A stretch of 64,000 nt of DNA. It comes from an uncultured Massilia sp. GTDB taxonomy: Bacteria > Pseudomonadota > Gammaproteobacteria > Burkholderiales > Burkholderiaceae_D. Positions within the stretch are counted from its first letter, which is position 1. Every line of letters begins with the position of its first letter. The notes under the pieces were generated by a model. It was not told where the DNA came from, did not search any database, and saw only the letters and a list, made by a program, of their open reading frames with translations. The stretch spans positions 1-64,000 of the forward strand of contig NZ_CAJYEB010000014.1 in NCBI RefSeq assembly GCF_913773735.1, written 5' to 3'. Positions 1 through 11,383 of the stretch are shown one piece after another. A program made the position numbers and the translations under genes.

Positions 1-127
1 TGACTATATCGAGATGTTCTACAATCCAAAGCGGCGGCACAGCTTCAGCAATGACCTGTCGCCGGTCGAGTATGAGAAGCAGTATTTTCAGCGGCTGTCG
101 AGTGTCTAGAAAACTCGTGGCGATTCA
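1..127 (+). mobile_element. Right end of an IS3-family insertion sequence (element continues beyond the window start)
   Basis: The first 109 bases encode the tail of an IS3-family transposase. The 25 bases at 103-127 begin TGTCTAGAAAAC and end in TTCA, which has the form of an IS3-group right terminal inverted repeat and overlaps the transposase stop codon, as is usual in this family. The left end and the main part of the element lie outside the window, so the subgroup and completeness cannot be judged. The element stops 28 bases before the first visible CRISPR repeat, so it sits inside or at the edge of the array. Confidence 0.8.
2..109 (+). CDS. IS3-family transposase (OrfB), C-terminal fragment
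   Basis: Only the last 35 residues are in the window. They contain IEMFYNPKRRHSFSNDLSP followed by VEYEKQY, the conserved C-terminal end of the IS3/IS150-type DDE integrase domain; the glutamate of IEMFYN belongs to the region near the last catalytic acid. The frame is open from base 2 and stops at TAG 107-109 inside the terminal inverted repeat. Nothing indicates a broken gene here, but the start and the first two catalytic residues are not visible. It would act as the recombinase that moves the element now lodged next to the CRISPR array. Confidence 0.85.
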   Translation, partial: DYIEMFYNPKRRHSFSNDLSPVEYEKQYFQRLSSV

Positions 128-155
128 GGAAAAGGTCTCGATGGCGAGGCGCAGG

Positions 156-303
156 GTTCACTGCCGTGTAGGCAGATCAGAAAAGGAATACGTCGATGTT
201 CGTCGCGACTCGTTTGTTCACTGCCGTGTAGGCAGCTCAGAAAAGAGATAACGGGAGATCCCCCATGCAACGAGCGTTCACTGCCGTGTAGGCAGCTCAG
301 AAA
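156..303 (+). CRISPR. Type I-F CRISPR array, leader-distal end, 3 repeats and 2 spacers visible
   Basis: Three 28-bp repeats start at 156, 216 and 276 with an exact 60-bp period, so both spacers (184-215 and 244-275) are 32 bp. The repeat begins GTTCACTGCCGTGTAGGCAG and ends CTCAGAAA, which differs little from the classic type I-F (Ypest) repeat; its inner stem CTGCC/GGCAG is intact. The repeat at 156 has A instead of C at its position 21. No repeat follows 303, so this is the end of the array. By type I-F convention the leader and the cas genes would lie upstream, beyond the insertion sequence. The 28 bases at 128-155 look like the remainder of a further spacer. No cas gene is in the window. 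Confidence 0.95.
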
Positions 304-439
304 AGCAGCCTCCGCTACATTACTGAAATAGACCCGACTTTCGCCGGTACTGGCGCAGCGCTCAAACGTGCAAGCGCTGATGCGACTCGTGCATTGACTG
401 ATCGCGCGCCCCTAACACACTACCGTACAATCAGCCGCT
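304..439. other. Leader-distal flank of the CRISPR array
   Basis: This stretch separates the last repeat from the stop codon of the hydrolase gene on the other strand. It has no AT-rich leader character and no further degenerate repeat. A plus-strand frame stays open across most of it but has no start codon of its own and no recognisable family, so I do not call a gene. Confidence 0.5.
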
Positions 440-1504
440 TTATTTGCACTCGCCAACCCGCTCCTTGAGCAAGCGATACTGCGCCGCCAGCATCGGCACA
501 TTCGGATCGTGCCCGGTCCGCTCGACCAGCACGAATTCCTTCCGGGGCGCCTTGATCGTATCGAAGTAGCGCTTCGCCTGCGCCGGCATGGTCACCAGAT
601 CCTGCGCCCCCTGCACCATGTACACGGGCATCGCAAAGTCCGGTCCCAGTTTGTACAGGTCGAGTTTCGACGCCATGCCGTCGCCGTGCATGCCCACGAA
701 CTGCAGCCACGAATAATCCTCGCCGGCCTCGTACGCTTTCTCGTAGGACGGGGTCGCGTACACCGGTGACGGCGTCCACCACGACTTCGGCGCCGGCTCC
801 GTGCTCATCGCCTCGTACTTGCGCGTCACGCGGCGCAGGATGCCCGGGTTGCGCGGGTCGGTCCAGGGCGGCGGGCCCAGCTTCTCGAGTTTCTCGACCG
901 CGTCCTTGTCGCCGGCCGCGCGCGCCTGCGAGAGCGTGGCGTCGTAGCTGTCGCGCTGGGCGAAACCCTGCACCAGCTGGCCGGTCGTGACGAAGGCGCA
1001 GTACGACGCCGGGCTGCCCTTGGCCATGTGGACGCCCAGCGCCGACGACCACGAGCCGCCCATCAGGATCACCTGGCGCTTGCCGAAGCGCCCGGCGGCG
1101 TAGCGCGTGACGGCGATGCCGTCGTCGCGCAAGAGGTCGATCGTCAGCGGGGTGTCCTCGTCGATCGGCTTGCGTTCCCAGGTCTTGCCGGCGCCGCGCT
1201 GGTCCCATTGCACGATCGTGAAGTCCTGTTCCCAGGCCTTGTAGATGTTGTCGGCGTAGGGCGTCAATGGATTGCCGGGACCGCCATGCACCAGCAGCAG
1301 GACGGGGTTGGCGCAGCTCGCGCCCTTGATGCGCACCCATTGCTCGATGCCGCCGATGGTCACGTAGCCCTGTTCGTCGACGGGCTTGCCGGGCGTGGTG
1401 CAGACGGTGTCGGCGAGGTCGTCGGCGGCCCGGACGGCGCCATGGGCCAGCAGGAGGCAGCTCAGGGAGAGCAACGGGGACAGCAGGCGGGACTGGCGTG
1501 GCAC
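440..1504 (-). CDS. Exported alpha/beta hydrolase, proline iminopeptidase-like
   Basis: The product (354 residues) starts with a hydrophobic signal peptide ending near HGAVRA, so it is probably periplasmic or secreted. HGGPG at about 73-77 is the oxyanion-hole motif of the S33/proline iminopeptidase branch. GGSWS at about 149-153 supplies the nucleophile Ser151 (the usual last Gly is Ser), with an acid in GAQD and a histidine in TGHDPN near the C-terminus. It should cleave an ester or an N-terminal residue from a peptide; the substrate is unknown. I chose the GTG at 1504 because AAAGGAG sits five bases upstream and it places the signal peptide at the N-terminus; an ATG 30 bases further upstream would put that ribosome site inside the gene. 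It is divergent from the M64 peptidase gene. Confidence 0.85.
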   Translation of the reverse strand: MPRQSRLLSPLLSLSCLLLAHGAVRAADDLADTVCTTPGKPVDEQGYVTIGGIEQWVRIKGASCANPVLLLVHGGPGNPLTPYADNIYKAWEQDFTIVQWDQRGAGKTWERKPIDEDTPLTIDLLRDDGIAVTRYAAGRFGKRQVILMGGSWSSALGVHMAKGSPASYCAFVTTGQLVQGFAQRDSYDATLSQARAAGDKDAVEKLEKLGPPPWTDPRNPGILRRVTRKYEAMSTEPAPKSWWTPSPVYATPSYEKAYEAGEDYSWLQFVGMHGDGMASKLDLYKLGPDFAMPVYMVQGAQDLVTMPAQAKRYFDTIKAPRKEFVLVERTGHDPNVPMLAAQYRLLKERVGECK

Positions 1505-1637
1505 GGTGACTCCTTTGCATGCGTAATCCACCATCGTACCGATTGCCAGGAAGATAAGTCAATGCATATTGCATCATCCGGTCCAGGCGCCAGCGCCGGG
1601 GCTACAATGCCGGCTTACTCATCTCCCGAGGAGCGCC

Positions 1638-3068
1638 ATGACCCCGCTGTTCCGCCGCCTGCCGGCCGCCGCGCCGCTGCTGGCCCTTGCCGTCCACGCC
1701 TGGGCCGCATCGCCGCAGCCCGCCACCATCCGCCTCGACTACGTCCACAGCGGCAACGCCCTGGACGAGCAGTACGCGATCGACCGCGTGCTGGTCGAGC
1801 CGCTCCCCTGGCCCGGCAGCATGGCGCGGACGCTCGACGACACCAACCGCGGCAACAACCGCGTCGAGGTCGTGGATGCGAAGACGGGCGCACTGCTGTA
1901 TTCGCGCGACTTTTCCACCATCTTCGGCGAATGGAAGACGACGGAAGAGGCCGGCAAGGTCAGCCGTGCCTTCCACGAGTCCGTGCGCTTTCCGAAACCC
2001 GAGCGCCCGGTGCGCGTGCGCATCCTCAGGCGCGACGAGCGCAACCAGTTCTCGGTGGCGTGGAGCGTCGACGTCGATACCGATGCGCCGGACGTCGTGC
2101 GCAAGCAGCCGCCCGGCCTCGCCAGGCCGATCCCGGTCAAGGTGAGCGGCGCCTCGCCGGACAAGGTCGATCTCCTGATCCTGGGCGACGGCTACACGCA
2201 GGCCGACATGAAGAAGTTCGAGCAGGATGCGCGCCGCCTGGCCGGCCACCTGTTCGCCGTGTCGCCGTTCAAGGAACGCGCCGACGATTTCAACGTCTGG
2301 GCGATGGCGGTGCCGACCCAGGAATCGGGCGTGTCGCGGCCCTCCACCGGCGTGCATCACGCGTCGGCGCTGGGGACGCGCTACGACATCTTCGGCAGCG
2401 AGCGCTACGTGCTGGCGCTGGACAACCGCGCGCTGCGCGACATCGCCCAGCATGCGCCCTATGAATTCATCGAAATCCTGGTCAACAACGACACCTATGG
2501 CGGCGGCGGCATCTTCGGGCAGTTCAGCACCGCGGCGGCGAGCAACGACTGGGCCGATTACCTGTTCGTGCACGAGTTCGGCCACCACTTCGCCGGCCTC
2601 GCCGACGAGTACTACACCTCGCCCGTCGCCTACCAGTCGAGCGCGGCGCGCATGGAGCCGTGGGAGCCGAACGTGACGGCGCTGCGCGATCCGGCCAGGC
2701 TGAAGTGGAAGCAGCACGTCCGGGCCGGCACGCCGCTGCCCACGCCGTGGCCCAAGCAGGAATACGAGACGCATTCGCGCGCCTACCAGACGCAGCGCGC
2801 GGCGCTGCGCGCGGCCAACCGGCCGGAAGCCGAGATGAGCGCACTGTTCCGGCAGGACCTGGCGACGACCAATGCCCTGTTCGCCAGGGCGTCCTACCGC
2901 GAGGCCGTCGGCGCCTTCGAAGGGGCGAACTACGAGGCCAGCGGCTATTACCGTCCGGCGATGCAGTGCATCATGTTCGACCGCAGCGAGCGGTTCTGCC
3001 CGGTCTGCCGGGACGGCATCGGCGACATCATCGACCTGTACGCCGGGAAGCCCGGAAACACCCGGTAA
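1638..3068 (+). CDS. Exported zinc metallopeptidase, peptidase family M64 (IgA peptidase M64-like)
   Basis: This 476-residue protein has a signal peptide ending near AWAAS. An N-terminal beta-rich M64 domain spans roughly residues 30-160 and the catalytic domain follows from about 175 (LLILGDGYT is typical of M64). The zinc site is HEFGHHFAGLADEY at about 312-325: His312 and His316 bind zinc, Glu313 is catalytic and Asp323 is in place for the third ligand. CIMFDRSERFCPVC near the end has three cysteines, as in relatives. The ATG at 1638 follows GAGGAG. The enzyme likely degrades protein outside the cytoplasm; the true substrate cannot be read from sequence. Its promoter region is shared with the divergent hydrolase gene. 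Confidence 0.88.
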   Translation: MTPLFRRLPAAAPLLALAVHAWAASPQPATIRLDYVHSGNALDEQYAIDRVLVEPLPWPGSMARTLDDTNRGNNRVEVVDAKTGALLYSRDFSTIFGEWKTTEEAGKVSRAFHESVRFPKPERPVRVRILRRDERNQFSVAWSVDVDTDAPDVVRKQPPGLARPIPVKVSGASPDKVDLLILGDGYTQADMKKFEQDARRLAGHLFAVSPFKERADDFNVWAMAVPTQESGVSRPSTGVHHASALGTRYDIFGSERYVLALDNRALRDIAQHAPYEFIEILVNNDTYGGGGIFGQFSTAAASNDWADYLFVHEFGHHFAGLADEYYTSPVAYQSSAARMEPWEPNVTALRDPARLKWKQHVRAGTPLPTPWPKQEYETHSRAYQTQRAALRAANRPEAEMSALFRQDLATTNALFARASYREAVGAFEGANYEASGYYRPAMQCIMFDRSERFCPVCRDGIGDIIDLYAGKPGNTR

Positions 3069-3185
3069 CAAACGCGTGGCGGCGGCGCACCCCAGGGTGC
3101 GTTGTCGTACAGATTGCCAGGGGGCGGCAGTCTTATCCTCTTTCCAACATCTATGAGAACAGATTGGACTGGAAAGGGAATCACC

Positions 3186-3743
3186 ATGAACAAGCTCCTC
3201 GCAACCCTCCTCTGCGGCCTGCTGGCCTCCGGCGCCTACGCCCAGACCAAGGACAACGACAAACGCTCGGCCACCTCGGCGCCGATCGGCCAGGCCGTCT
3301 CCGGCCACCACACCACCGCCGCCGGCGTCTCGGGCACCGGCCTGAACACCGATGGCAGCGCGAACACGGGTTCGGCGCATGCCGAAACCGGCCAGACGGC
3401 CGCCGGCATCGACGCCAAGGGCAAGGTCACCAGCAAGAGCACGGCCGTGATCGGCGTGGCGCCGGGCAAGGCGGACAACGTCAACGCCCAGGCGACCAAT
3501 ACCACCGCGCCGAACTCGCGCGAGGCCGACGCGCCGGCCACGGGCGGCCGCGGCAAGGCCGGCACCAAGGCCGAGCAGGAAATCATCGACGCCAATTCCA
3601 CCGCCGTGAAAGAGCCGGCAGGCAGCCGCGTGAAGACCGCCGAATCGGCGCAGGCCGCCAGGGAAAAGCGCGCGCAGGTGAAGGAGAAAACCGAGCGCAA
3701 GATGGACGCGCGCGCCAACGGCAGCGACGGCGGCAACCGCTGA
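3186..3743 (+). CDS. Small exported low-complexity protein, paralogue of the next gene by signal peptide
   Basis: The 185-residue product starts [20 protein letters not shown], a clear signal peptide nearly identical to that of the next gene. The mature part is rich in Ala, Thr, Gly, Asp and Asn up to about residue 150 and then becomes Lys/Arg/Glu-rich and probably helical (KTAESAQAAREKRAQVKEK). No catalytic motif is visible. The ATG at 3186 follows AAAGGGAATCACC. Proteins of this kind in related bacteria are often labelled cell-envelope proteins, but I cannot assign a function. It may bind the envelope or polyanions through its basic tail. Confidence 0.7.
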   Translation: MNKLLATLLCGLLASGAYAQTKDNDKRSATSAPIGQAVSGHHTTAAGVSGTGLNTDGSANTGSAHAETGQTAAGIDAKGKVTSKSTAVIGVAPGKADNVNAQATNTTAPNSREADAPATGGRGKAGTKAEQEIIDANSTAVKEPAGSRVKTAESAQAAREKRAQVKEKTERKMDARANGSDGGNR

Positions 3744-3889
3744 AAAATTTTGTCACAACTTTAACAAAAGCCGGTATCGCTAAGTGAGTTGCCGAACAGA
3801 GATAAAACGGCCCCACGCCTAATCTGTCAGTACAGAAACAACAAAACGGCGCCCGGCGCCACCCACCATAAACGTCAAGGAGAACCACC

Positions 3890-4402
3890 ATGAACAAACT
3901 GCTCGCTACCCTGATCGCCGGCCTGTTCGCTACCTCGGTCTATGCCCAGACCCAGCCGCAAGTGTCCACCGCCGCCGGCATGAGCGCCACCGGCACCACC
4001 GCATCGTCGACCACCGGCAACGCCGATGCCGACAAGGACATCGCCAAGGCCGACCAGAAGGAAGCCAAGGAAATGGCGAAGCAGGACGAGAAGATCAACA
4101 AGGCCAGCGCCAAGGCTTCGGAGAAGAAGGCCGACGCACAGGCGAAGGCCGACAAGAAGATCGCCAAGGCGAACGAGAAGGTCGCCGACGCCGATCCGGA
4201 AGACCGCGCCAAGGCTGCGGCGAAGGCCGAGAAGAAAACCGCCGACGCTACCTACGACGCCCAGAAGACCATGATCAAGGCCGACGAAAAGGCCCAGAAG
4301 AAGATCGCCGACGCCAACGCCGACAAGGCCAAGGCCCACGCCAAGGGCAACGAGAAGCGCGCCGAAGCCGTGGCCGAAGCCCACAAGGACGCCGCCAAGT
4401 AA
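3890..4402 (+). CDS. Small exported Lys/Ala-rich coiled-coil protein
   Basis: The 170-residue product begins [20 protein letters not shown], a signal peptide shared with the preceding gene. From about residue 45 the mature protein is almost wholly Lys, Ala, Glu and Asp in heptad-like blocks such as [20 protein letters not shown], which predicts a long charged alpha-helix resembling the middle domain of TolA without membrane anchor or C-terminal domain. Automatic labels such as TolA-like envelope protein would rest on composition only. AAGGAG lies eight bases before the ATG. A 146-bp gap separates it from the upstream paralogue and a strong intrinsic terminator follows, so it probably has its own transcript. 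Function unknown. Confidence 0.75.
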   Translation: MNKLLATLIAGLFATSVYAQTQPQVSTAAGMSATGTTASSTTGNADADKDIAKADQKEAKEMAKQDEKINKASAKASEKKADAQAKADKKIAKANEKVADADPEDRAKAAAKAEKKTADATYDAQKTMIKADEKAQKKIADANADKAKAHAKGNEKRAEAVAEAHKDAAK

Positions 4403-4422
4403 GCAGCACGCAGCGCAAAAAA

Positions 4423-4448
4423 ACGGACCCGCGGGTCCGTTTTTTTTT
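4423..4448. terminator. Bidirectional intrinsic terminator between the coiled-coil gene and parC
   Basis: A perfect stem ACGGACCC/GGGTCCGT at 4423-4440 is flanked by an A-run on the left and a T-run (4440-4448) on the right, so it can end transcription from both sides. It lies 21 bases after the coiled-coil gene and 48 bases after the parC stop on the other strand. Confidence 0.9.
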
Positions 4449-4456
4449 GCGCGCAG

Positions 4457-4477
4457 GGTGCGCACCCCGTGCGCACC
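4457..4477. repeat. REP-like palindrome, family A
   Basis: GGTGCGCAC-CCC-GTGCGCACC is a perfect 9-bp-arm hairpin between the terminator and parC. The same kind of unit, with GGTGGGCAC or GGTGCGCAC arms, recurs in gaps near 6.87, 6.97, 17.4, 17.47 and 36.37 kb. Confidence 0.75.
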
Positions 4478-4495
4478 AGCGATCCGCCCGTAACG

Positions 4496-6826
<2,331 letters not shown>

Positions 6827-6862
6827 GGTGGTATGTGTTCGTATTCGGTCGGGCGTGCAGTT

Positions 6863-6981
6863 GGTGGGCACGGGGTGCCCACCCTACGGGCTTGTCGTCG
6901 CGGCCTCAAAACCGTCGCCCCGGCGGAGGCCGGGGCCCAATGTCACGTCTTGGTGCAGTTGGTGGGCACCCCGTGCCCACC
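6863..6981. repeat. REP-like cluster between parE and parC (families A-B-A)
   Basis: Two family A hairpins (6863-6883 and 6961-6981, arms GGTGGGCAC/GTGCCCACC) flank a family B hairpin (6917-6936, arms GCCCCGG/CCGGGGC). They lie in what would be the parE-parC transcript and may affect its stability or termination. The two A units differ in loop base (GGG against CCC), meaning they are inverted relative to one another. Confidence 0.75.
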
Positions 6982-6994
6982 ATCACCAGCCGGA

Positions 6995-8992
<1,998 letters not shown>

Positions 8993-9099
8993 GCTGTTAT
9001 CTAGGTAATTCGGAGGCGAATGCCTGCGCATTCTATCTTGTCGCGCGGAAAATAAGGGACCGCATGCATGCGGGAGACGGCACGATCTTGAACAATAAA

Positions 9100-9115
9100 C
9101 TGTATGGAAATACAG
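9100..9115. promoter_or_regulatory. LexA-type SOS operator between parE and the amidotransferase gene
   Basis: CTGTATGGAAATACAG is a perfect CTGT-N8-ACAG palindrome whose inner bases also fit the CTGTATATATATACAG consensus (TAT on the left, ATA on the right). It lies 108 bp upstream of parE and 160 bp upstream of the divergent gene, in an AT-rich stretch suited to promoters. Which gene it controls cannot be told from sequence. Confidence 0.65.
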
Positions 9116-9275
9116 TATTTTTGCCTGCCTGACGCAAGTTTGCAAGCGATATGAGGATCGTGGCGCCCGCCCGCAAATCCGGTTTGCTGCCGAGCAGCGA
9201 CAGGTGGCCGTGCCAAAACGACATTTTTTACACATCCGAATCGTGCGCGGCCGTGGGCGAGGATATATTGGAATC

Positions 9276-10253
9276 ATGGCAGAGGACAATGACAAGCGCG
9301 ATACTGCCGGCCCGCCGCTGGACGGCCATTCAGGCCCTCCGCGGGTGCCGGACCGGCGTGCCAATGGAGGTGCATCGCGCTACCTCCGCTCCGGCGACAC
9401 GCCCCTGAACCTGGCGGGACGGGTACTGCGGTCGCGCTGGCGCGCGCTGTCCGAGCGCTTCAGCCGCGACTTCATGCGGCGCACGCTGCGCATCGGCGTG
9501 TCGGCGCGCATCTTCCACCCGGAGTCGGGCTCGACGGGCCTGCGCAGCAAGAACCTGCAATACCTCGAAGAGTCGATCGCCCAGTGGGTCATGTCGCGCG
9601 ACGTGCTGGTGTTCATGGTCCCGACCGTGAATACCAACGGCCTGCTCCATCCCAGCAACATCACGATGCGCCACTACGCGCGCCACCTGGACGGCCTTGT
9701 GCTGCAGGGCGGCGCCGACGTCTCGCCGATGACCTATTCGGAGTCGCCCACCCGCCCCGAGTGGAACGGCGACCGCGCGCGCGACGTCTACGAGCTGGAA
9801 CTGCTGCACGAGTTCGTCGATGCCGGCAAGCCGGTGCTGGGCATCTGTCGCGGCTGCCAGTTGATCAACGTGGCCTTCGGCGGCAGCCTGTACCAGGACG
9901 TGGCGACCAACCTGCCGGGCTCGCAGCCGCACGTGCACGACATCTACGATGCGCACCGCCACGACATCGTGTTCCCGCCCGGCTCGTCGCTGGGCAAGAT
10001 GTTCCCCAACGTGTCGCGCGCGGTCGTCAATTCGATCCACCACCAGGCGGTCAAGGAACTCGGCCGCGACATCCACATCGAAGCGATGTCGGAACCCGAC
10101 GGCGTCGTCGAGGCGATCCGCTACCAGCGCGCGCCCTTCGTGATGGGCCTGCAGTGGCACCCGGAATTCCACCGCGCCACCGGCGGCGACCTGCTCGACT
10201 GCACGCCGGTGCTCGACGAATTCCTGCGCGCGGCGCGCGAGACGCGGCTCTGA
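9276..10253 (+). CDS. Gamma-glutamyl-GABA hydrolase-like class I glutamine amidotransferase (PuuD family, C26)
   Basis: The 325-residue product has a variable N-terminus of about 80 residues and then a class I amidotransferase-like domain. The nucleophile elbow is GICRGCQLINVAFGG (Cys nucleophile), and the His-Glu pair is in MGLQWHPEF near the C-terminus, so the catalytic triad is complete. FGGSLYQD and HHQAVKELG are typical of the PuuD/peptidase C26 branch, which cleaves gamma-glutamyl bonds such as gamma-glutamyl-GABA in polyamine breakdown. No other puu gene is nearby, so the substrate is open. The ATG at 9276 is chosen because upstream residues are Arg/Gly-rich non-conserved sequence. It is divergent from parE across a LexA-type site. 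Confidence 0.87.
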   Translation: MAEDNDKRDTAGPPLDGHSGPPRVPDRRANGGASRYLRSGDTPLNLAGRVLRSRWRALSERFSRDFMRRTLRIGVSARIFHPESGSTGLRSKNLQYLEESIAQWVMSRDVLVFMVPTVNTNGLLHPSNITMRHYARHLDGLVLQGGADVSPMTYSESPTRPEWNGDRARDVYELELLHEFVDAGKPVLGICRGCQLINVAFGGSLYQDVATNLPGSQPHVHDIYDAHRHDIVFPPGSSLGKMFPNVSRAVVNSIHHQAVKELGRDIHIEAMSEPDGVVEAIRYQRAPFVMGLQWHPEFHRATGGDLLDCTPVLDEFLRAARETRL

Positions 10254-10320
10254 TTCCAGTCGGCAAGCGTGCTTCACCGGTGGGCTTGTTCCTTTACATT
10301 CGAATGGAAAGGAGACCACG

Positions 10321-10812
10321 ATGAACCACGCCCCGGATCGGCAGGAAACCCGTATGCCCGCGATGAAGTACAGCACGTTCGGCTGGATGATACTGGCCGG
10401 CACCGTCATCATGTATGGTCTGATGTACCTGAACGTCTATGCGGCGGACCACATCTTCTTCAGCCAGACGCGCGCATGGATGGCCCTGATCATGGGCGCC
10501 ACGATGGCCGTGGTGATGTTGGCATTCATGTGGAACATGTATCCGAACAAGGCCGCGAACGTCGGCATCCTGCTCGCCAGCGCGGCCGTGTTCGGCGCAT
10601 CTCTGTGGCTCGTGCGCAGCCAGGCGACCGTCGACGACGTCGCCTACATGAAGGCGATGATTCCGCATCATTCGATCGCCATCCTGACCAGCGAACGCGC
10701 CGGCATCCGCGACCCGCGCGTGCGCCGGCTGGCCGACGGCATCGATGCGACGCAGAAGAAGGAAATCGCCGAAATGAAGTTCCTCATCCAGGACATCGAG
10801 CGCCGCCACTGA
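10321..10812 (+). CDS. DUF305 membrane protein
   Basis: The 163-residue product has three hydrophobic segments in its first 100 residues (about 20-42, 50-72 and 78-95) and then a short DUF305 region with the hallmark MKAMIPHHSIAILTSERA followed by a C-terminal helix. DUF305 proteins are ferritin-like helical domains often found with metal-handling genes; the biochemical role is not established. The start is well supported by AAAGGAG just upstream. It stands alone, with a Fur box and a small unknown gene downstream on the same strand. Confidence 0.85.
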   Translation: MNHAPDRQETRMPAMKYSTFGWMILAGTVIMYGLMYLNVYAADHIFFSQTRAWMALIMGATMAVVMLAFMWNMYPNKAANVGILLASAAVFGASLWLVRSQATVDDVAYMKAMIPHHSIAILTSERAGIRDPRVRRLADGIDATQKKEIAEMKFLIQDIERRH

Positions 10813-10867
10813 GACAGCCTCGCACGGCTGAAATGCGCTTGCATCGGCCTTGATCTCCGGTCATAAT

Positions 10868-10886
10868 CGTAATGAGAATCATTATC
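10868..10886. promoter_or_regulatory. Fur box upstream of the 122-residue gene
   Basis: CGTAATGAGAATCATTATC matches the 19-bp Fur consensus GATAATGATAATCATTATC at 16 positions, with a perfect right half. It is 41 bp upstream of the next start codon, where it would cover the promoter. Iron-replete repression of that gene is therefore likely. Confidence 0.85.
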
Positions 10887-10926
10887 AATTATTGGCCGTC
10901 GAGATCAACCCAGCCAAGGAGGTGAT

Positions 10927-11295
10927 ATGGACGACGATTTTCTGGATGAATTACGCCTGCCCGCCACGCCCGGCTCCCGGCATGCGCTGATGGTGGCGTC
11001 GCTGCTGCACCTGATGTCCCACTACACCGTCAACAGCGCCGCCGGCCAGGCGCGCGACGGCGGCCCCTGCGTCAGGCTGGCCTCCGTCATCGAGCGCCAC
11101 CTGCACGCGCTGGCGCGCCTGCCGGACGCCGACCCGGTGCTGCGCGCCACCTGCGAGCAACTGAGCGCGCAATGGGCCGCGCTGGTCGACAGCGGCCTGC
11201 CGGCGCCCGTTCCCAAGCGCCCGCTGCTGGCGCGCATCCTGCGGCCGGTGGCGCGCAAGACCGAGGCGGGCGCGGCCCCCGCTTTTGTCGGCTGA
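10927..11295 (+). CDS. Unknown small protein, predicted Fur-regulated
   Basis: The 122-residue product has no signal peptide and no family that I recognise with confidence. Residues 18-60 (HALMVASLLHLMSHYTVNSA) look helical, followed by a second helical part and a Pro-rich basic tail (PVPKRPLLARILRPVARK). The start is strong: AAGGAGGTGAT runs up to the ATG. The Fur box 41 bp upstream makes iron starvation the likely inducing condition. It could be related to small Fur-associated proteins found next to iron-sparing enzymes in other proteobacteria, but that is a guess from context, not from a motif. No transporter or enzyme of iron metabolism is adjacent. Confidence 0.75.
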   Translation: MDDDFLDELRLPATPGSRHALMVASLLHLMSHYTVNSAAGQARDGGPCVRLASVIERHLHALARLPDADPVLRATCEQLSAQWAALVDSGLPAPVPKRPLLARILRPVARKTEAGAAPAFVG

Positions 11296-11383
11296 ACATC
11301 GGCGCAGGATCGACGCCATATCGACGCCATGCCGGCCGAATGGCCGGCGGCGGCGTTGCGCCTTGCGGCCGGGGCAAGATCGT

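Noticed and set aside
304-439. Open plus-strand frame after the last CRISPR repeat (RYITEIDPTFAGTGAALKRA)
   Set aside because: It looks protein-like but has no start codon or ribosome site and begins inside the array; I cannot support a gene or name a family.
1495-1520. TGGCAC followed by TTTGC as a sigma-54 promoter for the M64 or hydrolase gene
   Set aside because: The distance between the two elements is wrong for sigma-54 and TGGCAC is part of the hydrolase start codon region.
9001-9224. Small minus-strand frames upstream of parE
   Set aside because: They cover the LexA site and promoter region, have no ribosome site and no conserved look.
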